Below, in pieces: positions 33,844 to 46,859 of a stretch of 64,000 bases of DNA (position 1 is the first letter of the stretch; each line of letters begins with the position of its first letter). The DNA is from Spongilla lacustris (Eukaryota; Porifera; Demospongiae; Spongillida; Spongillidae): assembly GCA_949361645.1 (NCBI GenBank), contig OX442430.1, forward strand, positions 1,473,856 to 1,537,855, in the 5' to 3' direction. A program made the position numbers and the translations under genes. The notes under the pieces were generated by a model, which saw nothing but the letters and a program-made list of their open reading frames with translations, did no database searches and was not told where the DNA came from.

Positions 33844-36800
33844 TTAGTCTCCTTTGACGTGACAACTGAATTGTGAACCGACTACTGGGTCCATTTCCTT
33901 TCGTTGGAGCAAATTCCGTTCCTGTGGAGAAACAGGCCCAGGTGTTTCTAACGAACCAGTCATTACAAGTTGTTGAGCAATCTCGCATCCCAACAGCCAC
34001 CATCCAGGAACATTAATGACCTCAACTTGGATGAAATTGCCGAGTTTATGAAGGGCCAGTTCAACCCAGTGTACTACATCGTCTGCAAGCGCTTCAAGTT
34101 CTGGAGGGCAGTGGACCGCAAGCCAGGGGAAACCGTTCTTGATATCGCTGCATCGATTCATCATGACATGGTAACATGTGACTTTCCATCCATATGCGAC
34201 CCGCAAGATGAGGCAATGTGGACCCGTTTCATGTGCTCCGTGAACAATGAGGCAGTACTCAAGGTGTCGTTCGAACACAAGGAGGGCGACCTTACTTTCA
34301 CTAAAGAGGCGGCCCCAGTAGTGGAGATGGAGGAGGCAGCAAAGGTGACAATGAGACGGTCCATGGTGTGATGTTGAATCTCATTCATTGGATTGAAGCA
34401 TTGAAGAGACGCTCACCTTCACCAGGTCCAGGAGCATTTAGCAAAGTCCAAACAGCTAATGATTTCCCCACTGGGACCTGTTCATGTTGTGGAAAATGGA
34501 CCACTGGTCGGCTGACTGTCCTTTTGAGGATGCTAATTGCTGATTCTGCCAAAAACTAGGGCACTTGGAGGCAGTGTGTGGGAATAAATGAAGATGGACC
34601 CAGGAGGTGAAACCAATTTCAAAGCACCAGATCCAGACTATGAAGGCCACTGAGACAGTTCCACAGCTTCAACAGTTTATCTGGATTCATTTGGATTCAA
34701 GACAAGGAGTTTGTTGCTGAAGTGGACACAGGTGCAGGTTACAACTTCTGCACCACAGACATGTGAAGGAAGGCAGGGGAGGGGAGCCTGCACTCTCACC
34801 AGTGACTGGGCATTATGAGGTGGCTAATGGATAGCCACTACCCACTCTGGGTATGTTGAGACAATAGTCTCATTGCCAGGTGACACGTCACCTAAGAAAT
34901 CCATCCAGTTCACATTCACCAAGGTCCCAAAGCTCAGCCTACTAGAACATGATGCTATTGTCCAGTTAGGCTTCAACCTTTCAGCACTTCAGGCAGTACA
35001 GCATATTGCAAAGCCTAGCTCATCGAAGATGGGGGAGCACCAGGGAGAACTAAAGCTGGATTTGGTCCTCCACAATTCATGCAGGCAGCTCTGCATAGAG
35101 TTTCCATACCTTTGGTGCCTAAAAGATATTCAGCTTTAAGTGAAATTCAAACCAGAGGTTCAGCCATTCTTTTTCGTGTCTCGTGTGGTACCCTTTGCTA
35201 TCAAGGATTAACTCTGCCGGCGCTATGATGCTGGGATTGCTGGAGGAGTATAGCAACCTACTCAGTTCAGTGCATATGGGACTCCTGTGGTCCCCATTTG
35301 CAAGGCTGCAATTACAGGAAATCCAGATAAAATTTGGGTTTGCGGTGACTACTAGATTACAGTTGACCAGTCATCAGCTGGAACCCCATCATCACCCCAG
35401 GCCACTTTCTGAAAATCTAATGCAGGGGGTGGGTATGGTTTTACAAAGGTTGACCTTGCCCATGCCTATGCTGGCTCCCGAAAGTCATAAGTCCTTGCCT
35501 CTCAGCACCCGCCGAAGAGTGTTGCTTCAAATGTGACTTCCCTTGGGCATGAGCTCAGCCCCAGGCTATTTTCAGCGGATCATGGACCAGCTGACTATGA
35601 CCTTCGAGGAGTGGCTGTCTAAATAGATGACATCCTGGTCCGTGGTGCCACTGCTTCAAAACACCTCCAGAACCTCCATCCTCTCTTCTGACGTCTGGAA
35701 AGCAAGGGTCTTCACTGCTGTGTGGAGAAGTGTGTAGAGTACCTCAGTCATATCCTGACTGGCCAGGGGATTACCAAAGGTACAAAGGTGAAGGATGTCA
35801 TGCAGATGCCAGCTCAAGGAAATGTCTCTGGTCTACCAATATTCCTTGGGTCATTTCAATATTAGGCCAATAGCAAGTTCATTCCTGACCTTGCTACGCT
35901 AACAGAGCCACATCATCATTTCACCAAGAAGGACACACCATGGATTATGGGTGTAGAGGAGCAAGCTGTCTTTCAGAAGCTGAAGGATCTACACTGCACA
36001 AGACAATGCTCTTTTCCACTTTGATCCATCTCTCTCTGTCAGGATGCCTCTGAGGTGGGTTTAGGAGTTGTCCTTTTCCATTGCTATTCAGACAGCAATT
36101 AATGCCCTATCATCAATGCCTTGAAGACCCTCACAGGCACTCAAGAGCCAGTACAGCCAGATCCAGAAGGAAGCACTGGCTACCATATTCGCTTTGAAAA
36201 AGTTTCACCAGTTCCACTATGGTCACTCATTCATTCTGGTCACTGACCACAAGCCACTCGTTACATTGCTTGGACCATCCAAGGCCACTCCTACGCCAAC
36301 AGGCTTGCACAATGGGCACAGACACTCAGCCAGTACCAATGCACCATTGCGTACAGGAAAACATGCGCCCATAGTAATGCAGATGCTCTCAGCCGCCTTT
36401 CAGTGGGACCTGATGCCATGCTTTGATGAGGGGAAAGATGACGCAGATTTTGACACAGTCTGCACCTGGACAGCATAAACAATGGCCAATGCATCAGCCA
36501 ATGATGATCGAACCATTGCCAATGTAATGTGCTTCAAATAAGGTTAGCTACCTAGGGACAAAGGAGAGACATCAAATGATGGCTTGGAGGATTTCCGCAA
36601 GGTGGTAGTATCACTGTCCACAGCACATGGGTGCCTTCTGTATGGGTCCAGAGTTGTCAAATGTTCCCACCAGCCTGAGGCCCCAGGTACTGCAGCTTCT
36701 TCACTTGGGACACACTGCTGGGGAAGGAGCAGATGAAGGAGCTGGCCTGCATTGCAGTCTACTGGCCAAGAATAGATGAAGACATTGTGGATCTCTGCCA

Positions 36801-37350
36801 CGGCAGATCAAACCATCCAAGAATGCTGCCGGAGAAACCATGTGGTTTTGCTCATTTTGGCATTCCCACACCATTGCGTCGGACAATGCAACTTCTTCCT
36901 CTTTTGAGAAGTTCCAGGCACGCTGTAGGGAACCACCCATGGTGCACCTTACCACCCTGCCACCAATGGAACCTTCGCACAGGCTCTCAGTAAGTCGGTT
37001 CTTGCTGCTGAACCCCTCTGGCAGCCCCAAGTGAACTAAACTCCTGAATGGTTGGCAGATTTGATGTTCTAATTCCTTCCCCAGCGCATATTGCTCGAGG
37101 AAAGCAGACCAGAGCTGCCACAAAGTCACAAGGTCCCAAGAACCTGAGCTTCCTGATAGGGTGCCTCCTATCTATTCTGTGGGCTCACCTTGCTATGCAC
37201 TGTACTGTGGCCCAAGGTGTGAGAAGGATCCCAGCCGGGTGCCTGCAGTGGTCACAAAGAGGTTCAGCACATATAGTGTCAATGTACGTGTGGACCCATG
37301 AGGTGGCACATTGCATCGCCACATGAAGCAGCTGAGTCCTCACTATGTGG
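33844..37350 (+). pseudogene. Decayed Ty3/gypsy retrotransposon (gag-pol)
   Basis: Ordered remains on the plus strand: gag-like open segment 33970-34371 (capsid-like helices, for example LDEIAEFMKGQFNP and FKFWRAVDRKPGETVLD); two CCHC zinc-knuckle-like blocks at about 34477-34590 with frame breaks; protease motif VDTGAGYNFC (about 34721-34750); decayed reverse transcriptase from about 35160 to 35900; RNase H with FALKKFHQFHYGHSF and LVTDHKPLV (36180-36270) and an ADALSRLS block (about 36380) in another frame; integrase traces at about 36690-37000; and a terminal basic block before 37350. Many stops and frame changes exist throughout, so it is inactive. No convincing LTR pair. The plus-strand order is the normal one for Ty3/gypsy. 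Confidence 0.8.
33970..34371 (+). pseudogene. gag open segment of the Ty3/gypsy element
   Basis: The longest intact frame in the element, 133 residues, with no obvious start of its own; the upstream part (33840-33970) is frameshifted. The helical, charged composition and the block EAAKVTMRR before the zinc knuckles match a retrotransposon capsid. No host function is implied. Confidence 0.6.
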
Positions 37351-37544
37351 ACCAGGATGATGCAGGCATCAGTTGGTCTGGGCAGTAGCTTCATCCCCCA
37401 GTAGAATGGCTGGTCTGATCAACAGCTTCATCCCCCAGCAGAATGGTAGGTTTTTAGCACCATCTCCCAGCAGGATGGTATGGGAAGCATCTCCCAGCAG
37501 GATGGTATGGGAAGCTAATAAGAAGTGATGCGACAATTGAATAA

Positions 37545-40075
37545 TAAATGAGCAAATGACGTGCTGCAAAATGTAGTCTGAGGAGTTAGCGGAGCTGAGC
37601 CCAGGTTAGGATGTGGGTTGGGGAAACCTTCTATCCAAGCTATGGGGTATGGTGGAGTGCTGAAAGCTTCCCCTATGGGGCCTGGGGTGGAGCCCCAGAA
37701 GCCAAAGTTTATTTGCATAGAAAAAAACTCCAAAAAGCTGTGGCTGGGGACTTCTTTTCTGATAACTAAAGCAGCTTTACCAGCCATATGGCATGGTTGA
37801 TCTGAACAGTAGCTCCATCTCCCAGCAGGATGCATGGCTGGTCAGGACAGTGGCCACATCTCCAAGTAGAATGGAACGATTCGTCTGGACAGTAACTTCA
37901 TGCCCCAGCAGAATGGTCAGTCTGGTCAGTCTGGACAGTAACTTCATCCCCCAGCACAATGATTAATCTTGACAGTAGCCCCATCTCCAAGTAGAATGGA
38001 ATGGTCAGCCTGGTCAGTAGCTTCATCTCCCAGCAGAATGGTTGGTCTGTAGCACCATCTCCCAGCAGAATGGTTGGTCAGTAGCTTCATCTCCCAGCAG
38101 AATGGTTGGTCAGTAGCTTCATCTCCCAGCAGAATGGTTGGTCAGTAGCACCATCTCCCAGCAGAATGGTTGGTCAGTAGCACCATCTCCCAGCAGAATG
38201 GTTGGTCAGTAGCACCATCTCCCAGCAGAATGGTTGGTCTGTAGCACCATCTCCCAGCAGAATGGTTGGTCAGTAGCACCATCTCCCAGCAGAATGGTTG
38301 GTCTGTAGCACCATCTCCCAGCAGAATGGTATAGCAGTAGTGACAGTAGCTAGCAACCAATGAATAATAAATGAGTAAATATCGTGAAGAAAAATGTAGT
38401 CTGAGGAGGTTAGCATTGCCACCCTGGGTACGGTGTGGGAGGGGGGCACCCTTCCTGCCCAGCTAGGGGTATGGGGGAGTGTTGTAAGCTCCCTCTAGGG
38501 AACCTGGGGCAGAGCTCCAGCCAACGATGTTTGCGTGGAAACAATACCAAAAAAAAAAAAAACCGACAGGATGACATGGCTGGTAAGGACAGTAGCTAAG
38601 TCAAATGGAATGGACAGCCTGGTCAGTAGCAACATTTACCAGCACAATGATTGGACTGGACAATAGCCCTATCTCTCCAAGCAGGATGTCTGGACAGTAG
38701 CCATATCTCAAAGTAGAATGGAATGGCTAGTCTGGTAAGTACCTTCATCCTTCACCAGCATGGTTAGTCTGGACAGTAGCACCATTTACCAGCACAATGG
38801 TTGGCCTGGACAGTAGCCCCATCTCCAAGCAAGATGTCTGGACAGTAGCCTCATCTCCAAGCAAAATGTCTGGACAGTAGCCCCTTCTCCAAGCAAGATG
38901 TCTGGACAGTAGCCCCATCTCCAAGCAAGATGTCTGGACAGTAGCCTCATCTCCAAGCAGGATATCTGGACAGTAGCCGCATCTCCAAGTAGAATGGAAT
39001 GGCTGGTCTGGTCAGTACCTTCATCCCCAAAGCAGAGTAGTTGGTCTGTAGCACCATCTCCCAGCAGGATGGTACAGCAGCAGTGACTGAAGCTAATAAA
39101 GTGGGGCAACCAACAAATAAATGAGCAAATATCGTGCAGCAAAATGTAATCTTTAGAAGGAGTTAGCGTTGCCGCCCCAGGAAGGGGATGAGAGGGGGGC
39201 ATCCCTCCTGCCCAGCTAGGGGTAAGGGGAGCGCTATAAGCTCACTCTAGGGGACCTGGGTGGAGGCCCAGAAGCCAACGCTGTTTGCACAGAACAAAAA
39301 GTCCAAAAACTACGCAAAAAGCAGTGGCTGGGAGACATTTTTATAACTAACCATCTCCCGGCATGGTTGGTCTAGACAGTAGCCCTATCTCCAAGCAGGA
39401 TGGCTATTCTGGACAGTAATATGAGCCTTCTCTCAGCAACCTTTTATGGTGGCTGTGGTGATACTCAGCGGTGGTAGGGGCTTGCAGAACAGAAGCTGGT
39501 GGTAGAGTAGCTGCATCTCCATATGGTCGGTCTGGTCAGTAGCTTCATCCACCAGCAGAATGGTTAGTCTGGACAGTAGCACCATTTAACAGGTCTGGAC
39601 AGTAAGCCCCATCTCCAAGCAAGATATCTGGACAGTAGCCGCATCTCCAAGTAGAATGGAATGGCTGGTATGGTCAGTACCTTCATCCTTCAGCAGAATG
39701 TTAAATCTGGACAGTAGCCCCATCTCCAAGCAGGATGTCTGGACAGTAGCCGCATCTCCAAGTAGATGGAATGGTCGTAACTTCATCCCCCGAATGGTTT
39801 GGTAAGTAGCACCATCTCCCAAGCAGGATGGTACAGCAGCAGTGACGAAAGCGAATAAAACGTGATGCAACCAAATAATAATAATATCGCGCAGCAAATG
39901 TAATCCCGAGTTAGCGTTGCCGCCTTGGGAAGGGTGCGGGAGGAGGCACCCCTCCTGCCCAACTAGGGGTATAGGGGAGTGTTGCAAGCTCCCCACAGGG
40001 GACCTTGGGTGGAGCACCAGTGTTTGCATAGAAAAAAAACTGGTGGCTGGGAGATTTATTTACAACTTATGAATT
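37545..40075. repeat. Higher-order tandem repeat, about 750-820 bp period, four copies
   Basis: Equivalent segments (ATAAATGAGCAAAT, then GTTAGC, then a hairpin-forming CTGGGGTGGAGCCCCAG-type block, then an A-run and GTGGCTGGGAGA) start at about 37545, 38365, 39115 and 39865. Between them lie arrays of a roughly 32-bp unit with the text CATCTCCCAGCAGAATGG or CATCTCCAAGCAAGATG. The hairpin block is shared with hAT-like copies 1 and 3. Minus-strand open frames here (PFCWEMVLLTNHSAGRW type) are repeat artefacts. Confidence 0.8.
37980..38345. repeat. Minisatellite with CATCTCCCAGCAGAATGG core, about 11 copies
   Basis: Units of about 33 bp (AGCACCATCTCCCAGCAGAA plus TGGTTGGTCAGT) repeat nearly perfectly. 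Isolated diverged units also occur at about 30215-30330, 32780-32960 and 40110-40250. Confidence 0.9.
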
Positions 40076-40388
40076 ATTAACATCAGCCCAAAAATTGGTA
40101 CTGCCATCACCTCTGTATGGTTGGTCTAGATAGCATCTCCATCTCCCAGCAATATGGCATGGTTGGTCTGGATAATAGCTCCATCTCTCAGGATGACATG
40201 GCTGGTCTGGACAGTAGATACATCTCCCAGCAGGATGACGTGGCCTTTTGGTGTTGCTCAGAGGTAGTAGGGGCTTGCAGAACAGATGCTGGTAGTACAG
40301 CTGCTGATCTAATGCAGCTTCTCCTTTCTTGCTGCTGCAGTTCTAAATACAAAATAAAACTAAACGCCCTATCCAAGGCGGATGTGTG

Positions 40389-41030
40389 GGGCAAGAAAAA
40401 CTGTATGGACCCCTTCGTCCAATTTTGTAGAGCGTAACGAGAGGATTACGAATCTGCCTTAAAAATAAAAATTGGACGTAACAGAAAAGATACAAGGGAT
40501 CAAAAAAGGGGGGTGTAGCATTACATTTTCACATGTTTGTATATCTTTTTTGTTTCATTTTGGATTTACATGGGAGTAGCATTAATACATTCCTCCCAGC
40601 TAAAGAACTTCACTGAGATCTTGCACATAATCGCTAGACACTTGTAAAACCGTCAGTGAGAGATTTAATGTTTAACCCCCCTAATGGTTATTGCTAACCG
40701 CATTAGGAAATAACCACTAGGGGGTTAAACGTTAAATACTTAACTGCCCATTTTACAAGTGTCTAGAGATTATGTATGAGATCACAGTGAAGTTCTTTAG
40801 CTGGGAGGAATATATTAATGCTACTCCCATGTAAATCCAAAATGAAACAAAAATGATACAAAAACACGTGACAATGTAATGGGCATAAAGTGGTACCCCC
40901 TACGCCCCCTATTTTGACCCCTTGTATCTTTTTTCTTGTACGTCCAATTTGTAATTTTGAAAGCAGATTAGTAATCCTCTCATTAAGCTCTACAATATTG
41001 GACGATGGGGTCCATAGAGTTTTTCTTGCC
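40389..41030. mobile_element. 640-bp foldback element (near-perfect palindrome)
   Basis: The left arm (about 40389-40696) and the right arm (about 40713-41030) are inverted copies along their whole length, from GGCAAGAAAAACT at the outside to AACCCCCCTAATGGTTATT at the centre, with a loop of about 16 bases. It encodes nothing. A C-run begins immediately after the right end (41031-41050). Confidence 0.85.
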
Positions 41031-41072
41031 CCCCCCCCCCCCCCCCCCCTTGGCCCCATCCATCCAACTTTG

Positions 41073-41440
41073 TGGAGGGTCTGGAGACATTGCCATACCA
41101 AATCGGTTCTGATTAGTTAAAATTACAAGTTATTACTGTTACCTTACATTATGAGAATGCAATTATGTTACGTTAAGTTATATGCTAACATGCCCTATTT
41201 GAGATTGTTTCAGTCTCTGAAACTACTACACCTGAAATGATGTGCCAGTCCTGTTATCGCAGCTACAACAGCTTTCTTTCTTTAGGCATGTGTCTGCCGC
41301 AGTCCTATCCAGTGTCATTTTTAATTACATTCCACGTAACGTTATAACTTTAATTTTTTTTTTAACCAATCAGAATCGATTTAGTATGGCAATGTCTCCA
41401 GACCCTCCGCGAAGTGCGAGGGTGTGGCTACGTCAGACTA
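41073..41440. mobile_element. MITE fragment related to the 3754-4206 element
   Basis: Inverted arms: TGGAGGGTCTGGAGACATTG at the left and CAATGTCTCCAGACCCTCC at the right (about 41390-41408). The right end continues into GTGCGAGGGTGTGGCTACG and GTCAGACTA, which matches the terminal sequence of the 3754-4206 element. The corresponding outermost left end is missing, replaced by the C-run at 41031. Confidence 0.65.
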
Positions 41441-41444
41441 AAAT

Positions 41445-44400
41445 ATTGCATATCTAAATCACATAAATGAACAGCACGGCAGCTTGCAGGTTGTGTGGGC
41501 AAAGTGTGTGAATGAAAGTACTCGTGACCTGCACAACAAAGTGCTAAAGTGATGGCAGGTGACACTTCGACTTCTCTATTGTATTCTGGTCAGTGGTGAG
41601 TCTTCTACAGCTGGATAGGAAATCTCTGAAGGCAGTGGAAAGGAGCTGATGATGAGTTGCTTTGATGCACCTGTGCCATGTAAATATAATCACCTGTAGT
41701 GAGGGATGTGGTTTGGTGTGGTTAAGTTTGCTGAACAAAACAATTTATGACTATCATCTACTAATCACACTTCAATTGATATGATGCACACTCCACATGC
41801 ACTACAGGCTATGGCAGACATGTTTGCAAGTGTACACGCATAAAGCCTATAGCAATAATGACGCTTTGTTTACATGTACATCACTCTTAAGATTAGCTCT
41901 GAGGTCGAGAACTACAAGCTAATGCATCCCTCGCTAATTTTAAAAATGAATGTGTAATTATTGGCCATGCCCTCTCCCAAAACATTCTGTAACACCATTG
42001 CAACACAACCCTAACCCCATTTTACACTTGAGCTATATACGAATAAAACCATTCCGTGGTAGAAGCACCATTTCTCTATTTCAGGCCTAAATCCCATGGC
42101 TCAGTTTTTTTTCTCTATTATGTATAGCGTTCAAAAAGGCCACCTTTCAAAGGTTGTCTTCACTAAGGTACATAGGGTCTTCAATTTTTCAGACTAAAAT
42201 GAAAGCGGAAAACTGAAGAAGACAAGTGGTACTTCTTATAACATTGTTCTGTGTACCCTAGGTTTTTTTTGCACTGGTAGACTAAAATGAAGTTATGTCT
42301 AGAATGTGCGTACCACGTGTGTTGGCTATATATATATATAATATTATTATTATTATTATTATATTATACCGGATACACATATAAGGTATGTACCATGCTC
42401 TGCTCTATCATGTTGATTCTAGCTAATAGCACTCTTACGATATTAAACACAGTGTCAGTCCCCTTTTCTCCAAGTAGCCCGCAGTGGCGCAGGAAGCACA
42501 GGGACCACAGGGCACAATTTTATCAGAGGGAGTGGGTGGGGCATTGAAGAGGACAGGTCAGGGGCAAAAGGTACTAGGAAATTTAGGTTAGGTCTTCCCT
42601 CCCCCCTTCTGCCTTTTCCAGGGCATCTGTGCAACCACCCTTTTAAAAGTTACTGCTCAATATTGGGAATATTTATGACCAATTGGATAATAAAAACGAA
42701 GGAATTAATCTCGGCACACATTATACATAAAGCAAGAGTGGTTTAGCTTACTAAGAGATACAAGGCACTAGCATTCAATTTATGCTACTTTCTAATTATA
42801 CCATGTAGCCCCAAACCCGCAACGCCGCAGTTTAACACTTTTGTACAACCAAGGACTTTTTTTTAATTAGATGTCCTCGGTACAACTATAGAACTATTAA
42901 GAGACGGAAGACAGCTAGCACGTGACTCTCGCGCGAGGAAAACGACGTTTCGTTTTAACTGCATACCGGTAATATTAAACCTAGGCCTAGGCCGATAACA
43001 TACACGTATACTGCCGGCCGGCTTACCATGGCGTCAAAGCAAATGCTTTACGTCGTAGCATGTGGCCTGCTGCGACGCAACTCTTTTTTTCACCGAGGTC
43101 ATGATGTCCCGCGGGGTCCCTATAGCAAAGGCATAAGTTTTTTTTTGAAGGGTTTATACAGAAATAGGGCAGCAAAAAGCAAACAGAGGCCTGTTCTCCT
43201 TACCTGCCAACGCACGGTGTAACCCTCGTGGCACCTGGGTCGCGGTGGTGCTGGGTGGTAGAGGTTGAGCAGTTTGTCGCACGGAGCTGTACATGTTGAG
43301 ACAAACACTGCTAATACATATAAGCACACAGGTGTACCGCTCACAGGTTGTACGAGAGCAGCATAACGGTTATAAGAAGAGTCTTTCTGAGCCGGCACTA
43401 AAAGCGATTCGATCACCTCATACTTCACTACGCATGCGCGTCCCACGGCGGGAGATTTTCAAGAGACATAATCGCATACATATGTGTATCTGCAAACCCT
43501 GAACCCGTCCTGTGAATCCCCAATATAGCGGCATGTCTTTTTGTTCGTTGTTCGCTCTGTATAGAAGTAAGTCCGTAGTCTTTATAAATGTTCCAATAGC
43601 CGATGACAACGTACATTATGAGAATCCATGAACCGCATACTCTTGTTCCCTTCTCCCCCCATCCTCCCACTCTCTCTCTCTCTCTTCTCTCTTCTCTCAC
43701 TTTGTTAATCTTATATGTTCCAAGAATACTAATCAATTAAGGAGGTCCCCAGACTTAACCTTAATACTGGATCAGCAGTATGCGCATGAGTTCATTGCGA
43801 CTCAAGATGCAAGCGCCCTGAAGGCAAGCCACACGGAAGGGCGGGACACATTTGGTAAGTGGGTGGACGTACGTACAATGCAATACACTCCAAAATCCAC
43901 CCTTTATGTTAGTTTTCTCATTCTCCATTCACTCCAACAGAAGGATTCGCATAACAATACACAATGTAGAGCTCTCATACGGTCCTTGGCAGAATAGAGC
44001 AAGACCTGGGAGCTGCGTGGAGGAGGTCTCACAGACCCTGTAACTTACTGTGGATATCTGCCTACACCTGTCCTGTACAATGGCTGAATAGAATTGAGCT
44101 TTGATATCCATGTAGATCTAATTGATTAAACCTTTGCTGGTATCAATGGGCAGACACATGTACATGTAGATAACCATTGATAAGGAGACTACTGGCTCAA
44201 ACCTTTGTACCATAGGTGTGCTCAGTTTGTATTGTTAAAGCATACATGTAGGCACATCTCACACCCATAAACACCTCACACTGCACACCCATACACACCC
44301 CACACTAGACCACCCCGATCTTGTGGTAAAACTCGCTAATACGACCGCTACGGTCTTACATGGTGAGTTTCCTGCCTTTCGAATTCAAAAACTCATACCA

Positions 44401-46730
44401 CTCCCCTGACCTGTACAGGATCGTGGTGTTCATTGACTCTGGGCCTTCAGACTCCCAGTACCCAAATGGTCATGTCGTACAGACCAGTGGTCTTATATGA
44501 CCATTTTAGCAAAGCTACCCTTGATGGTAGGCATGTTGCTGTGGTCATCCCCTAATCACTCTCCCTCTAGAGCTTCCCATGGTTACCATGTAGCCTCCTT
44601 GGGATGTGTACACCCATACACACCTCAATAACTGCACACCCATACACACACGTAAACAGATCCATCCACAGGCGGTGTGGACTTGTCAACATCCAATTTG
44701 TGGATAGTCTAACATCTCTTGTTGGATTGAAGGATTGTCCAGGACTATTGAAGCTGAATGCATCATAGAACAGGATTACTAGTAAATCCACCACATATAT
44801 AGACATGTAAATGTGATTTTATTGATTCGCTAGCAAATGTTATTGATTCCAACTTGACTCCTTTGGTTTCCCCATAAGGATTTGACAGATGCCTGTGCTT
44901 TCAATCAATAATAATTATAGTCACTGACCAAGCTGTTGCCATTGTTTTTATACTTCAACCTTGACCTTATTTCCAAATAATTCAACTGTAAAAACATCAA
45001 AACATAATGTCTTGATTTATGTAACCTGAGTCATATATAGAATAGCAGCACTTTAAAAATTTTCACAACAAAACAAAGTGTTTAAAATATTGTGTGTATT
45101 ATATCATAGTACTGTTGAATACAATCATGATTTTTGAGGTTTTTAAATCAGGCGTTGAACACGACTTGTAAAAAGGCAACCACGATGTCATGCATGGCGA
45201 ATTACATGAATAATGTACAACATCGTCTTTATGGTGTCATCAGTACAGTGCATGTAGGATTGATTTGAAGGCCTTTTTTGTTACGGAACCTTTCCCAAAG
45301 CGGGCTTGTCCATTTATCAAGGGTCCAGAGGTTGGTCCTGAATAATAACCTCCTGGTGAACAGTGGGCCTGGAAACCATTCCTTCTCTTTGCCATCTGGT
45401 CATGCATGGGCAACCATATCCATCGGGTGACCAACCAGACCCCCTCCCACCACCTCCAATGCTTTAGCCTCCAACAAAACAACCTTTGTGAGGTAGGTAC
45501 CTGTGGATGGGGGTAGTGTGGTGATGGTGATGGTGAGGTGGTAGTTGTGGTGTGTACAGATGGATTAACGTGTTTATGGTGCAGTGCATGTTCATGTACA
45601 TGAATACATTGTTTCAAAATCTACACAGGCCAGTACTTTATTACTCCAAGTCACATGGGCCTCGTACATGTACATGTGTACACATCATTGAGCATGTGGT
45701 GTGGAGGTGTGTATGTGGGTTACTATTGTGAGTTTGTTTTGATGGGAGCCTAGCTATGCATGTATGTTCTAATCACAAGGGGGCTGTCCCCCAAAAGGTT
45801 TGAAGATTATTATTTTAGCAAGTGGTTGAATTTGAGCAAGACCACCATCTTGTTAACTGGTTGCTATTCCCCTTCTCCCCAGGCCCCACCTCTGATGAAC
45901 CATGTACTGCTGAGGGAGCTATGGAACAGCCTCTCAGATGTCCAGGTCCTCACCAGCTCATGGCTACCTCTCCTCCAGAACCTCTCACCTCCAGAACCTC
46001 TCGCTTCCCAACAACAGTTGCACCGATAGGCTTCTGTGAATGGGATGGGTGGAAAGAGTTGAATGAGGGTAGATTGTGGTTCGTATCAGGTAGCTAATAG
46101 CTGAATGGCATGCTGCATAGCTCTGTGTTAATGTGTGCACATTAGAGGAGTCCCCCAGATTTTGTTATAGTTGTCTGCCATAGTAGACAAGCACAGCAGA
46201 CCATCCTGCATGCATTCCAGATCTCTGAGGCCAATCATAAAACCCATGGTGATTGTGCATAACTGGTTGAAAGAGCTATTCAGTCATTATAATTTTTAAT
46301 CCCGAAATTGGCATCACAATCATTTTCTGTGTGTGGGTTTTATAGGGACTGCACAGCCTAAACCCCATTTCATTCGCATTAGCAAGGGATTTAAGAATAA
46401 AAATAAAAACATGACCACAATAGGTTTGTCAGTTGTCTTTAGCAAACAAGAAGGCCAGAGCAGTTTTGAGTTTGTTTGATGTCACAAAACCGTGTAGTTG
46501 TGGACTGAGAATAATACTGAACAGGATCCCGCCCGGATCCCAGTTCTGGTTTTTCTTCTTTTTGCCAATGATATGAATTGGCACACAATTACAAAGGGTA
46601 GTACCTTTATGGCCATTAAACGTGGCAGGCTATGAGGTCATTCTTTTAGCTGTCTCCTGCAAGCTGATACAGAGGGTAGTTATTAACCTCAGCTGTGAAT
46701 GACAACTGCCACATGAAGGAGAGGGGTGTG
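41445..46730. other. Long stretch without a recognised gene
   Basis: No exon with recognisable domain on either strand. A CpG-richer patch at about 42900-43460 holds an ATG in good context (43028, MASKQMLYVVACGLLRRN), which could be a first exon but has no supporting downstream exon. CAGTGGCGCAGGAAG at 42483 looks like another transposon end without partner. Short CT repeats are at 43670-43705 and short CACACCCATACACA repeats at 44270-44310 and 44610-44655. Confidence 0.5.
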
Positions 46731-46732
46731 TT

Positions 46733-46803
46733 CATGTGTGTGTGTGTGTGTGTGTAGTGTGTGTGTGTGTGTTCATGTGTATGTGTGTGTGTGTGTGAAC
46801 CCA

Positions 46804-46858
<55 letters not shown>
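46733..46858. repeat. GT/CA microsatellite, three runs
   Basis: GT runs at about 46735-46757, 46758-46797 (interrupted) and 46808-46857. Cys-Val and His-Thr open frames are artefacts. Confidence 0.95.

Positions 46859-46859
<1 letters not shown>

Noticed and set aside
43028..43222. Possible first exon MASKQMLYVVACGLLRRN in a CpG-richer patch
   Set aside because: Good start context but no recognisable domain and no convincing downstream exon; mentioned only in the gap entry.
45240..45617. Minus-strand frame with SGPLINGQARFGKGS
   Set aside because: No domain recognised and no supporting splice structure; an alternative frame looks equally plausible.
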